From Thermoplasmatota archaeon (GTDB taxonomy: Archaea > Thermoplasmatota > Thermoplasmata > RBG-16-68-12 > JAGMCJ01), in assembly GCA_022848825.1 (NCBI GenBank), contig JAJISH010000266.1, positions 1 through 6,247 of the forward strand: a DNA stretch of 6,247 nt, in the 5' to 3' direction. The translations under genes and the position numbers were made by a program. This document shows positions 1 through 5,832 of this stretch, in pieces (the stretch's first letter is position 1; each line of letters starts with the position of its first letter). A model generated the notes under the pieces. That model searched no databases. It was given only the letters and a program-made list of their open reading frames with translations, and was not told the DNA's origin.

Positions 1-1
1 G

Positions 2-436
2 TGTGCCAGCATTTTGATCGTGCTTCTCGTTGCCAGCGCTGCGGGAACGGTGAGCGCCCACAGGATCTACGTGGACGTGACATCGCAGGAGGTCGAGATC
101 GAGGCCTACTACGGAGACGGCACGCCGGTGAGGAACGCCGATGTGACCGTGTACCTGCCGAACGGGGACGTCTACCTGACCAACAAGACGGACGACGACG
201 GAAGGTTCACCTTCGAGGTGAAGAACGTAGATGCGGAGTATCTGATCATCGAGGTGGAGCAGACCGGTCACAAGGCCGAGGTGACATTGGGCACGGGGGT
301 CGGGAGCTCCGTGGAGGAGGTGCCGTCCTATCAAGCGGCGATCGCGGGCCTCGGATACCTCCTCGGGCTGGCGGGAATAGCCACCCTCTACGCGACGTGG
401 AGATTGAAGAAGAAAGAAGGAGCGGATGAGGCTTGA
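2..436 (+). CDS. NikL-like extracytoplasmic subunit of a nickel/cobalt ECF transporter (5' partial)
   Basis: The 5' end lies outside the window; 144 residues and the stop are visible. The visible part starts within a hydrophobic signal-peptide core (visible residues 3-19) with no basic n-region, so the real start is upstream, although a TTG at 14 is in frame. Signal cleavage after VSA would leave His20 at the mature N-terminus (HRIYVD). Residues 20-97 form a small beta-rich domain of the carboxypeptidase-regulatory or DUF4198 type, with the pattern DGTPVRNADVTVY, TDDDGRF and GHKAEV. This matches what I recall of NikL/NikK proteins that replace CbiN/NikN in nickel/cobalt ECF importers. A membrane helix (about 110-133) and a basic tail RLKKKEG anchor it with the domain outside the cell. 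It directly precedes cbiQ and cbiO with overlapping ends, which supports the transporter role. Nickel rather than cobalt is likely from the NikL likeness but not proven. A generic annotation would be 'carboxypeptidase regulatory-like domain protein'. Confidence 0.72.
   Translation, partial: CASILIVLLVASAAGTVSAHRIYVDVTSQEVEIEAYYGDGTPVRNADVTVYLPNGDVYLTNKTDDDGRFTFEVKNVDAEYLIIEVEQTGHKAEVTLGTGVGSSVEEVPSYQAAIAGLGYLLGLAGIATLYATWRLKKKEGADEA
416..422 (+). promoter_or_regulatory. Ribosome binding site of cbiQ
   Basis: The purine run GAAGGAG lies 10 bases before the TTG at 433, inside the 3' end of the NikL-like gene. It decides the unusual TTG start: the cbiQ frame has a TGA at 427-429, leaving only GGC before this TTG, and the next Met is residue 32, inside the first membrane helix. 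Confidence 0.7.
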
Positions 437-1215
437 GCCATTTCGATATCGACGAGTACGCATACCTGGAGTCTCCGTTCCACAGCTTCGACCCCAGGGC
501 CAAGTTCGTGTCCGTGCTCGTCCTCATGTTCTCGATAGTGCTGCTCAACGACATCAGGATACTGGCCGCTGGGCTCCTCCTGGCCGTCGCTCTGGTCCTC
601 GTCTCGAGGATCCCGCTGCTGTTCGTCATTGGACGCCTGAAATGGGTGGCCCTCTTCGTCCTCGCGGTCGTGATCGTCCTGCCGTTCTCCGTCAGCGGCA
701 CGGCCCTTTTCAGCGCGGGCGTTCTGACGTTCACGAAGGAGGGCCTCCTGCAGGCCCTTGTGATTTCCCTCAAGGCCTTCTCGGTCGTCCTGCTGATCTT
801 CCCGATGCTGGCGACAATGAAGTTCGTCAACTTCATCAAGGCCCTCGAGAAACTGCACATGCCCAACAGGCTGGTGCAGATGATCACGTTGACGTACCGC
901 TACATATTCGTGCTGCTGAACGAGATCCAGAGAACGCTGAGGTCCATCGAATCCCGCGGATACGGGAGAAGGACGAGCATCCTCGGCTTGAAGAACCTGG
1001 GCAACGCCATCGGCATGTTGCTCGTGCGCAGCTACGAGAGGGGCGGGCGGATATTCGACGCGATGGTCTCCAGGGGATACAACGGCAGGATGGAGACGCT
1101 GAGGGAGTTCCAGATCAACTCGAAGGACTGGGCGAAGGCCGTCTCGATAGTCGCGGTGGCGGTCCTGCTGCACGTGGCCGCCTTCACGAGCTCGATCTAC
1201 GTGGGAGGGGGCTGA
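433..1215 (+). CDS. cbiQ: Cobalt/nickel ECF transporter T component CbiQ/NikQ
   Basis: This is the membrane coupling subunit of an energy-coupling-factor importer. It transmits ATP-driven movement of CbiO to the substrate-binding subunit CbiM/NikM. At 260 residues it has the usual family length. The N-terminus carries HSFDPRAKF (residues 17-25), typical of CbiQ just before the first helix. About five hydrophobic helices follow (near 25-38, 41-58, 69-86, 106-127 and 233-251). The long cytoplasmic region between the last two contains the family's two Arg-Gly coupling signatures, SRGYGRR (174-180) and SRGYNGR (213-219), which contact the ATPase in known ECF structures. The start is TTG, whose TG is shared with the upstream TGA stop, so translation is probably coupled. 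The stop is followed immediately by the cbiO start. Family assignment is secure; the metal (Ni or Co) is inferred from the neighbouring NikL-like gene. Confidence 0.93.
   Translation: MSHFDIDEYAYLESPFHSFDPRAKFVSVLVLMFSIVLLNDIRILAAGLLLAVALVLVSRIPLLFVIGRLKWVALFVLAVVIVLPFSVSGTALFSAGVLTFTKEGLLQALVISLKAFSVVLLIFPMLATMKFVNFIKALEKLHMPNRLVQMITLTYRYIFVLLNEIQRTLRSIESRGYGRRTSILGLKNLGNAIGMLLVRSYERGGRIFDAMVSRGYNGRMETLREFQINSKDWAKAVSIVAVAVLLHVAAFTSSIYVGGG
1204..1208 (+). promoter_or_regulatory. Ribosome binding site of cbiO
   Basis: GGAGG within the last codons of cbiQ lies 7 bases before the ATG at 1216. It favours this start over the in-frame Met8 codon at 1237. Confidence 0.65.
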
Positions 1216-1992
1216 ATGAAGGGCAACGGCAAGCCGATGGTGGTAAGGAACCTGAGCTACAGGTATTCGGACGGAACGAGCGCCCTGGAAGATGTCTCCT
1301 TCGAGATATCCAACGGCGACAGCGTGGCTCTGGTCGGACCGAACGGCGCGGGCAAGTCCACACTGCTGCTGCACCTGAATGGCATCTTGAGCAAGCAGGA
1401 CGGGTCCATCGAGATCCTGGGGATGCCGCTGGAGAGGAGGAACGTCGGGAGCATCAGAAAGCGCGTCGGGCTGGTGTTCCAGGACCCGGAGGACCAGCTC
1501 TTCATGTCGACCGTCTTCGATGACATCGCCTTCGGCCCGATCAACATGGGCCTTCCAGAGGAGCAGGTCCGCGAGAGGGTGAGATGGGCGTTGACGGAGG
1601 TCGGTCTGAACGGCTACGAGGACAGATGCCCGCACCACTTGAGCCTCGGAGAGAAGAAGAAGGTGTCCGTCGCGACGGTCCTCTCGATGGGGCCTGAGGT
1701 CATCCTGCTCGACGAGCCGACGTCCAACCTGGACCCGCTGGCGAGGAGGAGGATGATCGAGATGTTGAAGGGGCTCCGAGCGACGGAACTGATCGCCTCG
1801 CACGACATCGAGATGCTCCTCGGGATATGCGACAGGGCCATACTCCTGGACAACGGCAGGGTCGTTGCGGACGGCAAGACGGCGGATGTGCTGACGGACC
1901 CCGAGCTCTTGAGAGAACACGGTCTCGAAGTGCCCATGCTTGTGAAGCTGTTCGGCAGTGATGCGCTGGATGTCATCAGAGAGGATTTCTGA
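1216..1992 (+). CDS. cbiO: Cobalt/nickel ECF transporter ATP-binding protein CbiO/NikO
   Basis: This is the cytoplasmic ATPase that powers the importer with CbiQ. All ABC motifs are present in order: Walker A GPNGAGKST (41-49), Q-loop FQDPEDQLF (88-96) in the form typical of CbiO/EcfA, the CbiO-type FGPINMGL (106-113), the signature region HLSLGEKKKV (141-150), Walker B VILLDEP (162-168), D-loop NLD (171-173) and the switch histidine in ASHD (His196). The C-terminal DPELLREHGLEVPMLVKLF is also typical of CbiO. At 258 residues it is slightly short for the family but complete. The signature reads LSLGE where LSGGQ is canonical; the essential Ser and the following Gly remain, so activity is expected. 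The ATG abuts the cbiQ stop with no gap, and it is the last gene of the operon. I see no obvious U-rich terminator after it. Confidence 0.95.
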   Translation: MKGNGKPMVVRNLSYRYSDGTSALEDVSFEISNGDSVALVGPNGAGKSTLLLHLNGILSKQDGSIEILGMPLERRNVGSIRKRVGLVFQDPEDQLFMSTVFDDIAFGPINMGLPEEQVRERVRWALTEVGLNGYEDRCPHHLSLGEKKKVSVATVLSMGPEVILLDEPTSNLDPLARRRMIEMLKGLRATELIASHDIEMLLGICDRAILLDNGRVVADGKTADVLTDPELLREHGLEVPMLVKLFGSDALDVIREDF

Positions 1993-2206
1993 GACACCGC
2001 ACGAGTAGCGGCAAGCGCACGCATGCGTAGCGGGGGGGCTGGAAGACTGGGGAAGAGCGATGGAATGAGAAACGATTGCACGAACGGTATCTTCAGCTTT
2101 CTGACCTCCTTCGACATCCTCGCATCCAGCATGGAACTCGTTCAATGACTAGACAAGGAGTGGGACATTCGTCGCTTTCATCTCTCATTACTCCCCACAG
2201 CACAAA
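1993..2206. other. Intergenic stretch without a supportable gene
   Basis: The stretch from the cbiO stop to the next promoter shows no convincing reading frame. It contains a perfect 10-base palindrome, ACGCATGCGT, at 2019-2028, flanked by two copies of GTAGCGG (2005-2011 and 2027-2033), then a run of seven G. The palindrome has no loop and no T tract, so it is not a recognisable terminator. The rest is ordinary sequence in which I see no RNA motif. Confidence 0.4.
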
Positions 2207-2218
2207 CTACTTAAGTAT
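2207..2218 (+). promoter_or_regulatory. Archaeal TATA-box promoter of the secreted protein gene
   Basis: CTTAAGTA (2210-2217) preceded by an A-rich BRE-like ACAAAC is centred about 26 bases before 2239-2240. This predicts a transcript with an untranslated leader of roughly 11-12 bases, just long enough to carry the ribosome binding site at 2242-2247. Confidence 0.6.
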
Positions 2219-2241
2219 GCCAGCAGAGATACTACTATTGC

Positions 2242-2247
2242 GGAGGG
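2242..2247 (+). promoter_or_regulatory. Ribosome binding site of the secreted protein gene
   Basis: GGAGGG lies 3 bases before the ATG at 2251. The close spacing still supports this ATG, which is also the natural start of the signal peptide. Confidence 0.55.
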
Positions 2248-2250
2248 TCC

Positions 2251-3513
2251 ATGTCGACTACACCTAGGATATCCATTGTCCTTCTTTCCTCTCTGTTCCT
2301 GTTTCTCGCGATAGGGCCATTGGTTCATGCTCCAGAAGGCGATGAGACTTCTCCCTACATGGTCGTTACTACAGACAAAGACGCATACTATCTTGGGGAA
2401 CCCATTGTTGTCAATATCACACTGATCAACCCTACAGCTGACCACTACGAGTATGGATTCCCGAGTTCTTGTCACTATGACATTTCCTTCTACAACCTCT
2501 CAGACGACCTCGTGTATGCTCCTCACTGGATCTGTGCTGCAATACTCACATCGATTCATCTCGACCCTCACGAAAGCTATATGATTGGACAATATGTCTG
2601 GAACCAGACTGTGCGTAGATATGAGAAGGTCGAAGACCGCTGGGTCGTCTTCTATGACCCTGCATTCTCTGACGGCTACCGCATAGTAGTGGAACTCAGC
2701 GGGCACGACATCTCCGATGAGGAAGTGATTGAGATTGTGGGGCCACCGCCCCCGCCACCACCGCCTAAGAAAGCATTGCGGGGGGAGATCCTAGCTCCTG
2801 CGCACATCATTTCAGGAGACACCGTAGCTGTTGTAATCTCTGTCAGAGACGAATATGGAGATCCTGTCCAAGGGGCGAATGTCTCGGTCAATCCGAATCT
2901 CGGAAAGCTCACACCGGCCAGCGGATTAACCGACGCAAACGGCAGATTCCTTGCATCCTTTGAACCGCCGGAAGTGGAGAACAACAACTCAGTGGCAGTT
3001 TTCATAATGATCACGGACCTCTCCAAAGAAGGCCATGTTACAGACTACCAAAGCTATGCGATAAACTGGGTCTACCCCGCACATACCAAAGTCCTTTCCC
3101 TGAGTGTCCTCTCATTTGCCGGTGATGTTGTGAGGGAAGGCGATCAGACAGCATTCCTGATCGAGGTAAGAGACGGAAGCCAATCACCCGTTTCTGATGT
3201 TACGTTCAACGTCTCGTCAGATTCCGAAGATCTTCAGCTTGAGATATCGCTAATGGAAGAGGTTGGGAAATACCGCCTGCAAATCGCTACTCCTGAAGTT
3301 CGAGACGATACGACGTTTCTGGTTCAGATCTACGCGTCAAAGAGCGAGTACTTGGGCGGGTTTGAGGCCTTCGAGATAGTTGTCCTCGATGTCGAAGAAG
3401 ACGAGACCGGGGTGTCGGAACTTCTGCTCTATACGGTGGGCTTCTCGGTTGCTGCGTTCGCTGGTGGCATCCTAGCTGGTCATCTGATAGCTACCAGAAA
3501 AAGAAAGAAGTGA
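2251..3513 (+). CDS. Secreted, membrane-anchored protein with BsuPI-like and Ig-like domains
   Basis: I recognise the architecture but not a named family or function. The 420 residues read: signal peptide (about 1-27, hydrophobic 8-25); a beta domain (about 36-150) resembling the BsuPI intracellular proteinase inhibitor family (GEPIVVNITLINP, then FPSSCHYDISFY, an LDPHES turn and VWNQT); a hinge with eight prolines (165-172) followed by KK; an invasin/Big-1-like Ig domain (about 178-275, with VRDEYGDPVQGANVSV and TDANGRF); a second Ig-like domain (about 281-380, VRDGSQSPVSDVTFNV); a membrane helix (about 389-413); and a basic TRKRKK tail. The bulk should sit on the cell surface. Cys74 and Cys95 could form a disulfide. 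Six N-glycosylation sequons are visible (Asn55, 82, 118, 210, 245, 320). GC is lower than in the neighbours (two lines counted by hand gave 45%, one 52%, against 57-65% in cbiO). The gene has its own promoter and lies next to a tRNA. Adhesion, envelope or inhibitor roles are all possible; none is shown. Confidence 0.85.
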   Translation: MSTTPRISIVLLSSLFLFLAIGPLVHAPEGDETSPYMVVTTDKDAYYLGEPIVVNITLINPTADHYEYGFPSSCHYDISFYNLSDDLVYAPHWICAAILTSIHLDPHESYMIGQYVWNQTVRRYEKVEDRWVVFYDPAFSDGYRIVVELSGHDISDEEVIEIVGPPPPPPPPKKALRGEILAPAHIISGDTVAVVISVRDEYGDPVQGANVSVNPNLGKLTPASGLTDANGRFLASFEPPEVENNNSVAVFIMITDLSKEGHVTDYQSYAINWVYPAHTKVLSLSVLSFAGDVVREGDQTAFLIEVRDGSQSPVSDVTFNVSSDSEDLQLEISLMEEVGKYRLQIATPEVRDDTTFLVQIYASKSEYLGGFEAFEIVVLDVEEDETGVSELLLYTVGFSVAAFAGGILAGHLIATRKRKK

Positions 3514-3591
3514 GTTCCCACGTCTCAGAATTGAACCAGGATGCCTTGCTGGCGATCGGATGCTCTCCTCGTGTTCTTTGATGAATTGTGA
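3514..3591. other. Short spacer between the secreted protein gene and the tRNA
   Basis: There is no gene here. It carries a T-arm-like piece at 3527-3540 (read on the - strand as CCTGGTTCAATTCT) that matches the tRNA-Gly T arm at 3603-3616 in 11 of 14 positions. There is no clear hairpin plus T-tract terminator for either converging transcript. Confidence 0.35.
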
Positions 3592-3664
3592 TGCGGGCGC
3601 CGGGATTTGAACCCGGGTTATGAGCTTGGCAAGCTCAAGTGATACCAGGCTACACTACACCCGC
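3592..3664 (-). tRNA. tRNA-Gly (anticodon GCC)
   Basis: The reverse complement folds as a complete cloverleaf. The acceptor stem is GCGGGTG with CGCCCGC (seven pairs, one of them T-G). A D arm with three good pairs and one T-T mismatch follows, with GG in its loop. The perfect anticodon stem TGAGC/GCTCA holds the loop TTGCCAA, which places GCC (3630-3628) at the anticodon. A four-base variable loop follows, then the T stem CCGGG/CCCGG with loop TTCAAAT. The discriminator is A (3592). CCA is not encoded and there is no intron, both common in archaea. It decodes GGC and GGU glycine codons. It has its own promoter and is transcribed away from thiL. Confidence 0.96.
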
Positions 3665-3689
3665 TTGGGCTTCGCATACCGATTGCGCC

Positions 3690-3703
3690 ATTTAAACTTT
3701 TTT
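3690..3703 (-). promoter_or_regulatory. TATA-box promoter of tRNA-Gly
   Basis: On the - strand, an A-rich BRE-like run (3703-3698) is followed by GTTTAAAT (3697-3690). The box centre is about 26 bases before 3667, two to three bases upstream of the mature tRNA 5' end at 3664, which is the expected archaeal geometry. Confidence 0.75.
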
Positions 3704-3731
3704 CGGGTCAGCAATCCCACTCGAGGAACCG

Positions 3732-3745
3732 AACACCTTTTTATC
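3732..3745 (+). promoter_or_regulatory. TATA-box promoter of thiL, predicted leaderless
   Basis: A BRE-like AACACC is followed by TTTTTAT (3738-3744). The centre near 3741 predicts transcription starting at about 3767, practically on the A of the ATG at 3768. No ribosome binding site is seen before the ATG, which agrees with a leaderless mRNA. Confidence 0.65.
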
Positions 3746-3767
3746 GTAGCGACCCATTAATCACAGG

Positions 3768-4760
3768 ATGCCCGCCAAGCTCGAGGATCTGGGAGAGAGG
3801 GAGATCATCCGGCGCATCAAGGACCTCCTCGGTGAAGCCGAGCGGGGCATAGGACTGGGGGACGACACTGCCGCCGTCTTGCTTGGCGATTCGTATCTCC
3901 TCGTCACGACGGACCTGATGGTGAGGAAGACCCACATCCCGGAGTCCATGACCCCGTTCCAGACGGGGTGGTACGTCACCGCCATCAATCTCAGCGATAT
4001 CGCCGCGATGGGCGGGGAACCGCTCGGATTCCTCGTCGCCCTCGGGCTGCCCAGGGAGATGGAATACGAGGACCTGGAGCAGTGCGTCCTCGGCATGGAG
4101 AAGTGCTGCTCCGAGTACGGAACGGAGATTCTTGGCGGGGACACCAAAGAAAGCGAGGAGTTCACGCTCTCGGGAACGGCGATAGGGACGGTCCCGAAGG
4201 AGGACATACTCCTCAGGAGCGGCTCGCGGGTCGGCGATCAGGTCTGCGTGACCGGCCCTCGAGGGCGGGCGGCATGCGGCTACTTCGCCCTGAAGAGGGG
4301 ACTGGACCTGGATGATCCCATATCAGCTCTCCTCGCTCCCCGCCCAAGGGTGCGGGAGGGCATGGCCCTCTCCTCGGCGGGTTCGGTGACCGCGTGCATG
4401 GACATCTCCGACGGGCTCGCTTCTTCCCTCCACCAGATGACCGAGCTCGGAGGCTCGCACTTCAATATCGCGTACGAAGAGATACCCAAGTCGCAGGACC
4501 TGACCGCGTTCCCCGACATCCCGCAGGAGGACCTCGTCCTCTACTTCGGCGGGGACTACGAGCTCGTCTTCACCGTCAGAAAGGACGGCCTAGAGGACGT
4601 GCGGCAGACGCTTGAGCGGGCGGGTTCAGGTCTCTGGCGGGTGGGCGAGGTTGTCGAGTCCGGGGAGAACATCCTCGAGATAGGCGGGGAGAAGCATCCG
4701 CTCCCCAACAGGGGCTGGGAGCACCTCTCGCTGGCGGCCCGCAAATCCTTTAAATACTGA
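3768..4760 (+). CDS. thiL: Thiamine-monophosphate kinase ThiL
   Basis: ThiL phosphorylates thiamine monophosphate with ATP to give thiamine diphosphate, the active cofactor, in the cytoplasm. The 330 residues match the family length. The motifs of the PurM/ThiL fold are present: LGEREIIRRI near the start (8-17), GLGDDTAAV (29-37), TTDLMV with His56 shortly after (47-56), NLSDIAAMGG (74-83), GGDT (123-126), GDQVCVTGPRG in the second half (157-166), MDISDGL (211-217), FGGDYEL (260-266) and the C-terminal GWEHL (316-320). The acidic residues of GDD, NLSD, GGDT and DISDG are the expected Mg-ATP ligands. The ATG start gives the usual ThiL N-terminus and sits about 26 bases after a TATA box, so the transcript is probably leaderless. 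No other thiamine genes are in view. The last codons, for Phe-Lys-Tyr, double as the promoter of the next gene. Confidence 0.96.
   Translation: MPAKLEDLGEREIIRRIKDLLGEAERGIGLGDDTAAVLLGDSYLLVTTDLMVRKTHIPESMTPFQTGWYVTAINLSDIAAMGGEPLGFLVALGLPREMEYEDLEQCVLGMEKCCSEYGTEILGGDTKESEEFTLSGTAIGTVPKEDILLRSGSRVGDQVCVTGPRGRAACGYFALKRGLDLDDPISALLAPRPRVREGMALSSAGSVTACMDISDGLASSLHQMTELGGSHFNIAYEEIPKSQDLTAFPDIPQEDLVLYFGGDYELVFTVRKDGLEDVRQTLERAGSGLWRVGEVVESGENILEIGGEKHPLPNRGWEHLSLAARKSFKY
4748..4757 (+). promoter_or_regulatory. TATA box of amrS, embedded in the thiL 3' coding end
   Basis: TTTAAATA (4749-4756) is a near-ideal archaeal TATA box formed by the Phe-Lys-Tyr codons of thiL. Its centre is about 26 bases before 4779, so transcription should start at or next to the GTG at 4780 and give a leaderless mRNA. 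Read-through from thiL is also possible. Confidence 0.65.
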
Positions 4761-4779
4761 CCTTCCGTATTATTCGCTG

Positions 4780-5832
4780 GTGAAGGGCATCAGGCACGGA
4801 GGTTTGCTTCATAAATCGAATGACGCAGTGAGAGAAGCGAGGTTCTGGAAGGACGTGGGGGACTCGAAGGTCCAGTGCCTCCTGTGCCCTATTTCCTGCA
4901 AGATAAGCGTCGGCAAGCTGGGCCTCTGCGGGGTCCGGGAGAACAGGGGCGGGAAGCTCTTCACGCTCATCTACGGGAAGGCATCCTCCGTAGCCAACGA
5001 CCCGATAGAGAAGAAGCCCCTCTATCACTTCCACCCGGGGACGAGCGCTCTCTCCTTCGGGACGGTCGGGTGCAACATGAAGTGCACCTTCTGCCAGAAC
5101 TACACGATATCGCAGGTGAAGTACGGGACGATCCCCATGAGGGACATCGCTCCCGAGGACGTCCTCCCGCTCGTCGAGAGGTACGGGTCCAGCGGCGTCG
5201 CGTGGACCTACAACGAGCCGACCATATGGCACGAGTTCGCGTACGACGCGAGCAAGCTGGTGAAGGAGGCCGGGCTCTACTCCGTCTACGTCACCAACGG
5301 GTACATCAACGAGGACCCGCTCAGAGAGCTAGCGGAGTACCTGGACGCCATGAACGTGGACATCAAGGCGTTCACGGAGGAGTTCTACAGGAAGCTCTGC
5401 AAGGGAAGGCTCCAGCCCGTGCTCGACACGTGCGTCCTGGCGAAGGAGCTCGGGATTCACCTCGAGCTCACCAAGCTCATCGTGCCGGACGAGAATGACA
5501 GCCCCGAGGAGACGAGGGAGTTCTGCCGGTGGGTCGTCGAGAACCTCGGGGAGAGGACGCCCGTGCACCTCTCAAGGTTCCATCCGGACTACAAGATGAA
5601 GGACAGGAAGAGGACCCCGATGGATACGCTGGACGACTCCTTCGAGATAGCCCGGTCGGAGGGGCTGAAGTACGTCTACGTGGGAAACATACCGCACGAC
5701 CCGCGGGAGAACACGTACTGCCCCGAATGCAGTGCCATGCTGATAGAGAGATGGGGGTTCAGCATCGGCGAGACGAACCTCGACGGGAACAAGTGCGCCT
5801 CCTGCGGTGCGGACCTGGACATAGTCCTCTAG
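4780..5832 (+). CDS. amrS: AmmeMemoRadiSam system radical SAM enzyme AmrS
   Basis: This is a cytoplasmic radical S-adenosylmethionine protein related to pyruvate-formate-lyase activating enzymes; the family's reaction is unknown to me. In 350 residues the layout is: an N-terminal cysteine cluster CLLCPISC with Cys50 (33, 36, 40, 50) and GLCGVREN; the family block YGKASSVANDPIEKKPLYHFHPG (in 65-87); the 4Fe-4S motif CNMKCTFC (Cys98, 102, 105); WTYNEPTIW (142-150); VTNGY (171-175) and MNVDIKAF (191-198) of the barrel; HLSRFHPDYKM (263-273); and two CxxC pairs at the C-terminus (314/317, 339/342) likely to bind zinc or iron. The GTG at 4780 is chosen because the TATA box places the transcript start there. 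An in-frame GTG at 4828 would give the shorter MREARFW start more common in the family and remains possible. The AMMECR1 and MEMO1 partners that name the system are not in this window. Confidence 0.92.
   Translation: MKGIRHGGLLHKSNDAVREARFWKDVGDSKVQCLLCPISCKISVGKLGLCGVRENRGGKLFTLIYGKASSVANDPIEKKPLYHFHPGTSALSFGTVGCNMKCTFCQNYTISQVKYGTIPMRDIAPEDVLPLVERYGSSGVAWTYNEPTIWHEFAYDASKLVKEAGLYSVYVTNGYINEDPLRELAEYLDAMNVDIKAFTEEFYRKLCKGRLQPVLDTCVLAKELGIHLELTKLIVPDENDSPEETREFCRWVVENLGERTPVHLSRFHPDYKMKDRKRTPMDTLDDSFEIARSEGLKYVYVGNIPHDPRENTYCPECSAMLIERWGFSIGETNLDGNKCASCGADLDIVL

Noticed and set aside
426..1523. A 365-codon + strand frame with an ATG at 426
   Set aside because: It overlaps cbiQ and cbiO in another frame, and its Arg-rich, low-complexity translation lacks membrane helices or motifs. 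It is a shadow.
1990..2132. Possible small or decayed - strand gene in the spacer after cbiO (starting ATG at 2132)
   Set aside because: The first codons look faintly protein-like, but the frame runs straight into antisense cbiO, has no ribosome binding site I can see and matches nothing I recognise.
388..2145. A 585-codon open frame on the - strand opposite the transporter genes
   Set aside because: It lies antisense to three well-supported genes, its translation is rich in Arg, Gln, His and Asp with no domain, and such long antisense frames are expected from GC-rich third codon positions.
2076..2267. A 63-codon + strand frame before the secreted protein gene
   Set aside because: It runs through the promoter and ribosome binding site of the next gene, starts at a TTG without a binding site and has no recognisable sequence.
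2750..2766. C-rich run that might be a repeat tract or frameshift site
   Set aside because: It encodes the eight-proline hinge in frame, and both flanking domains are intact in the same frame.
3579..3595. TGATGA followed by GTGATG, resembling C-box motifs of a C/D guide RNA
   Set aside because: No CTGA box lies at the needed spacing, and the region runs into the tRNA 3' end.
3968..4315. A 115-codon + strand frame inside thiL
   Set aside because: It is fully nested in the thiL coding sequence in another frame, with a biased Arg/Gly-rich translation.
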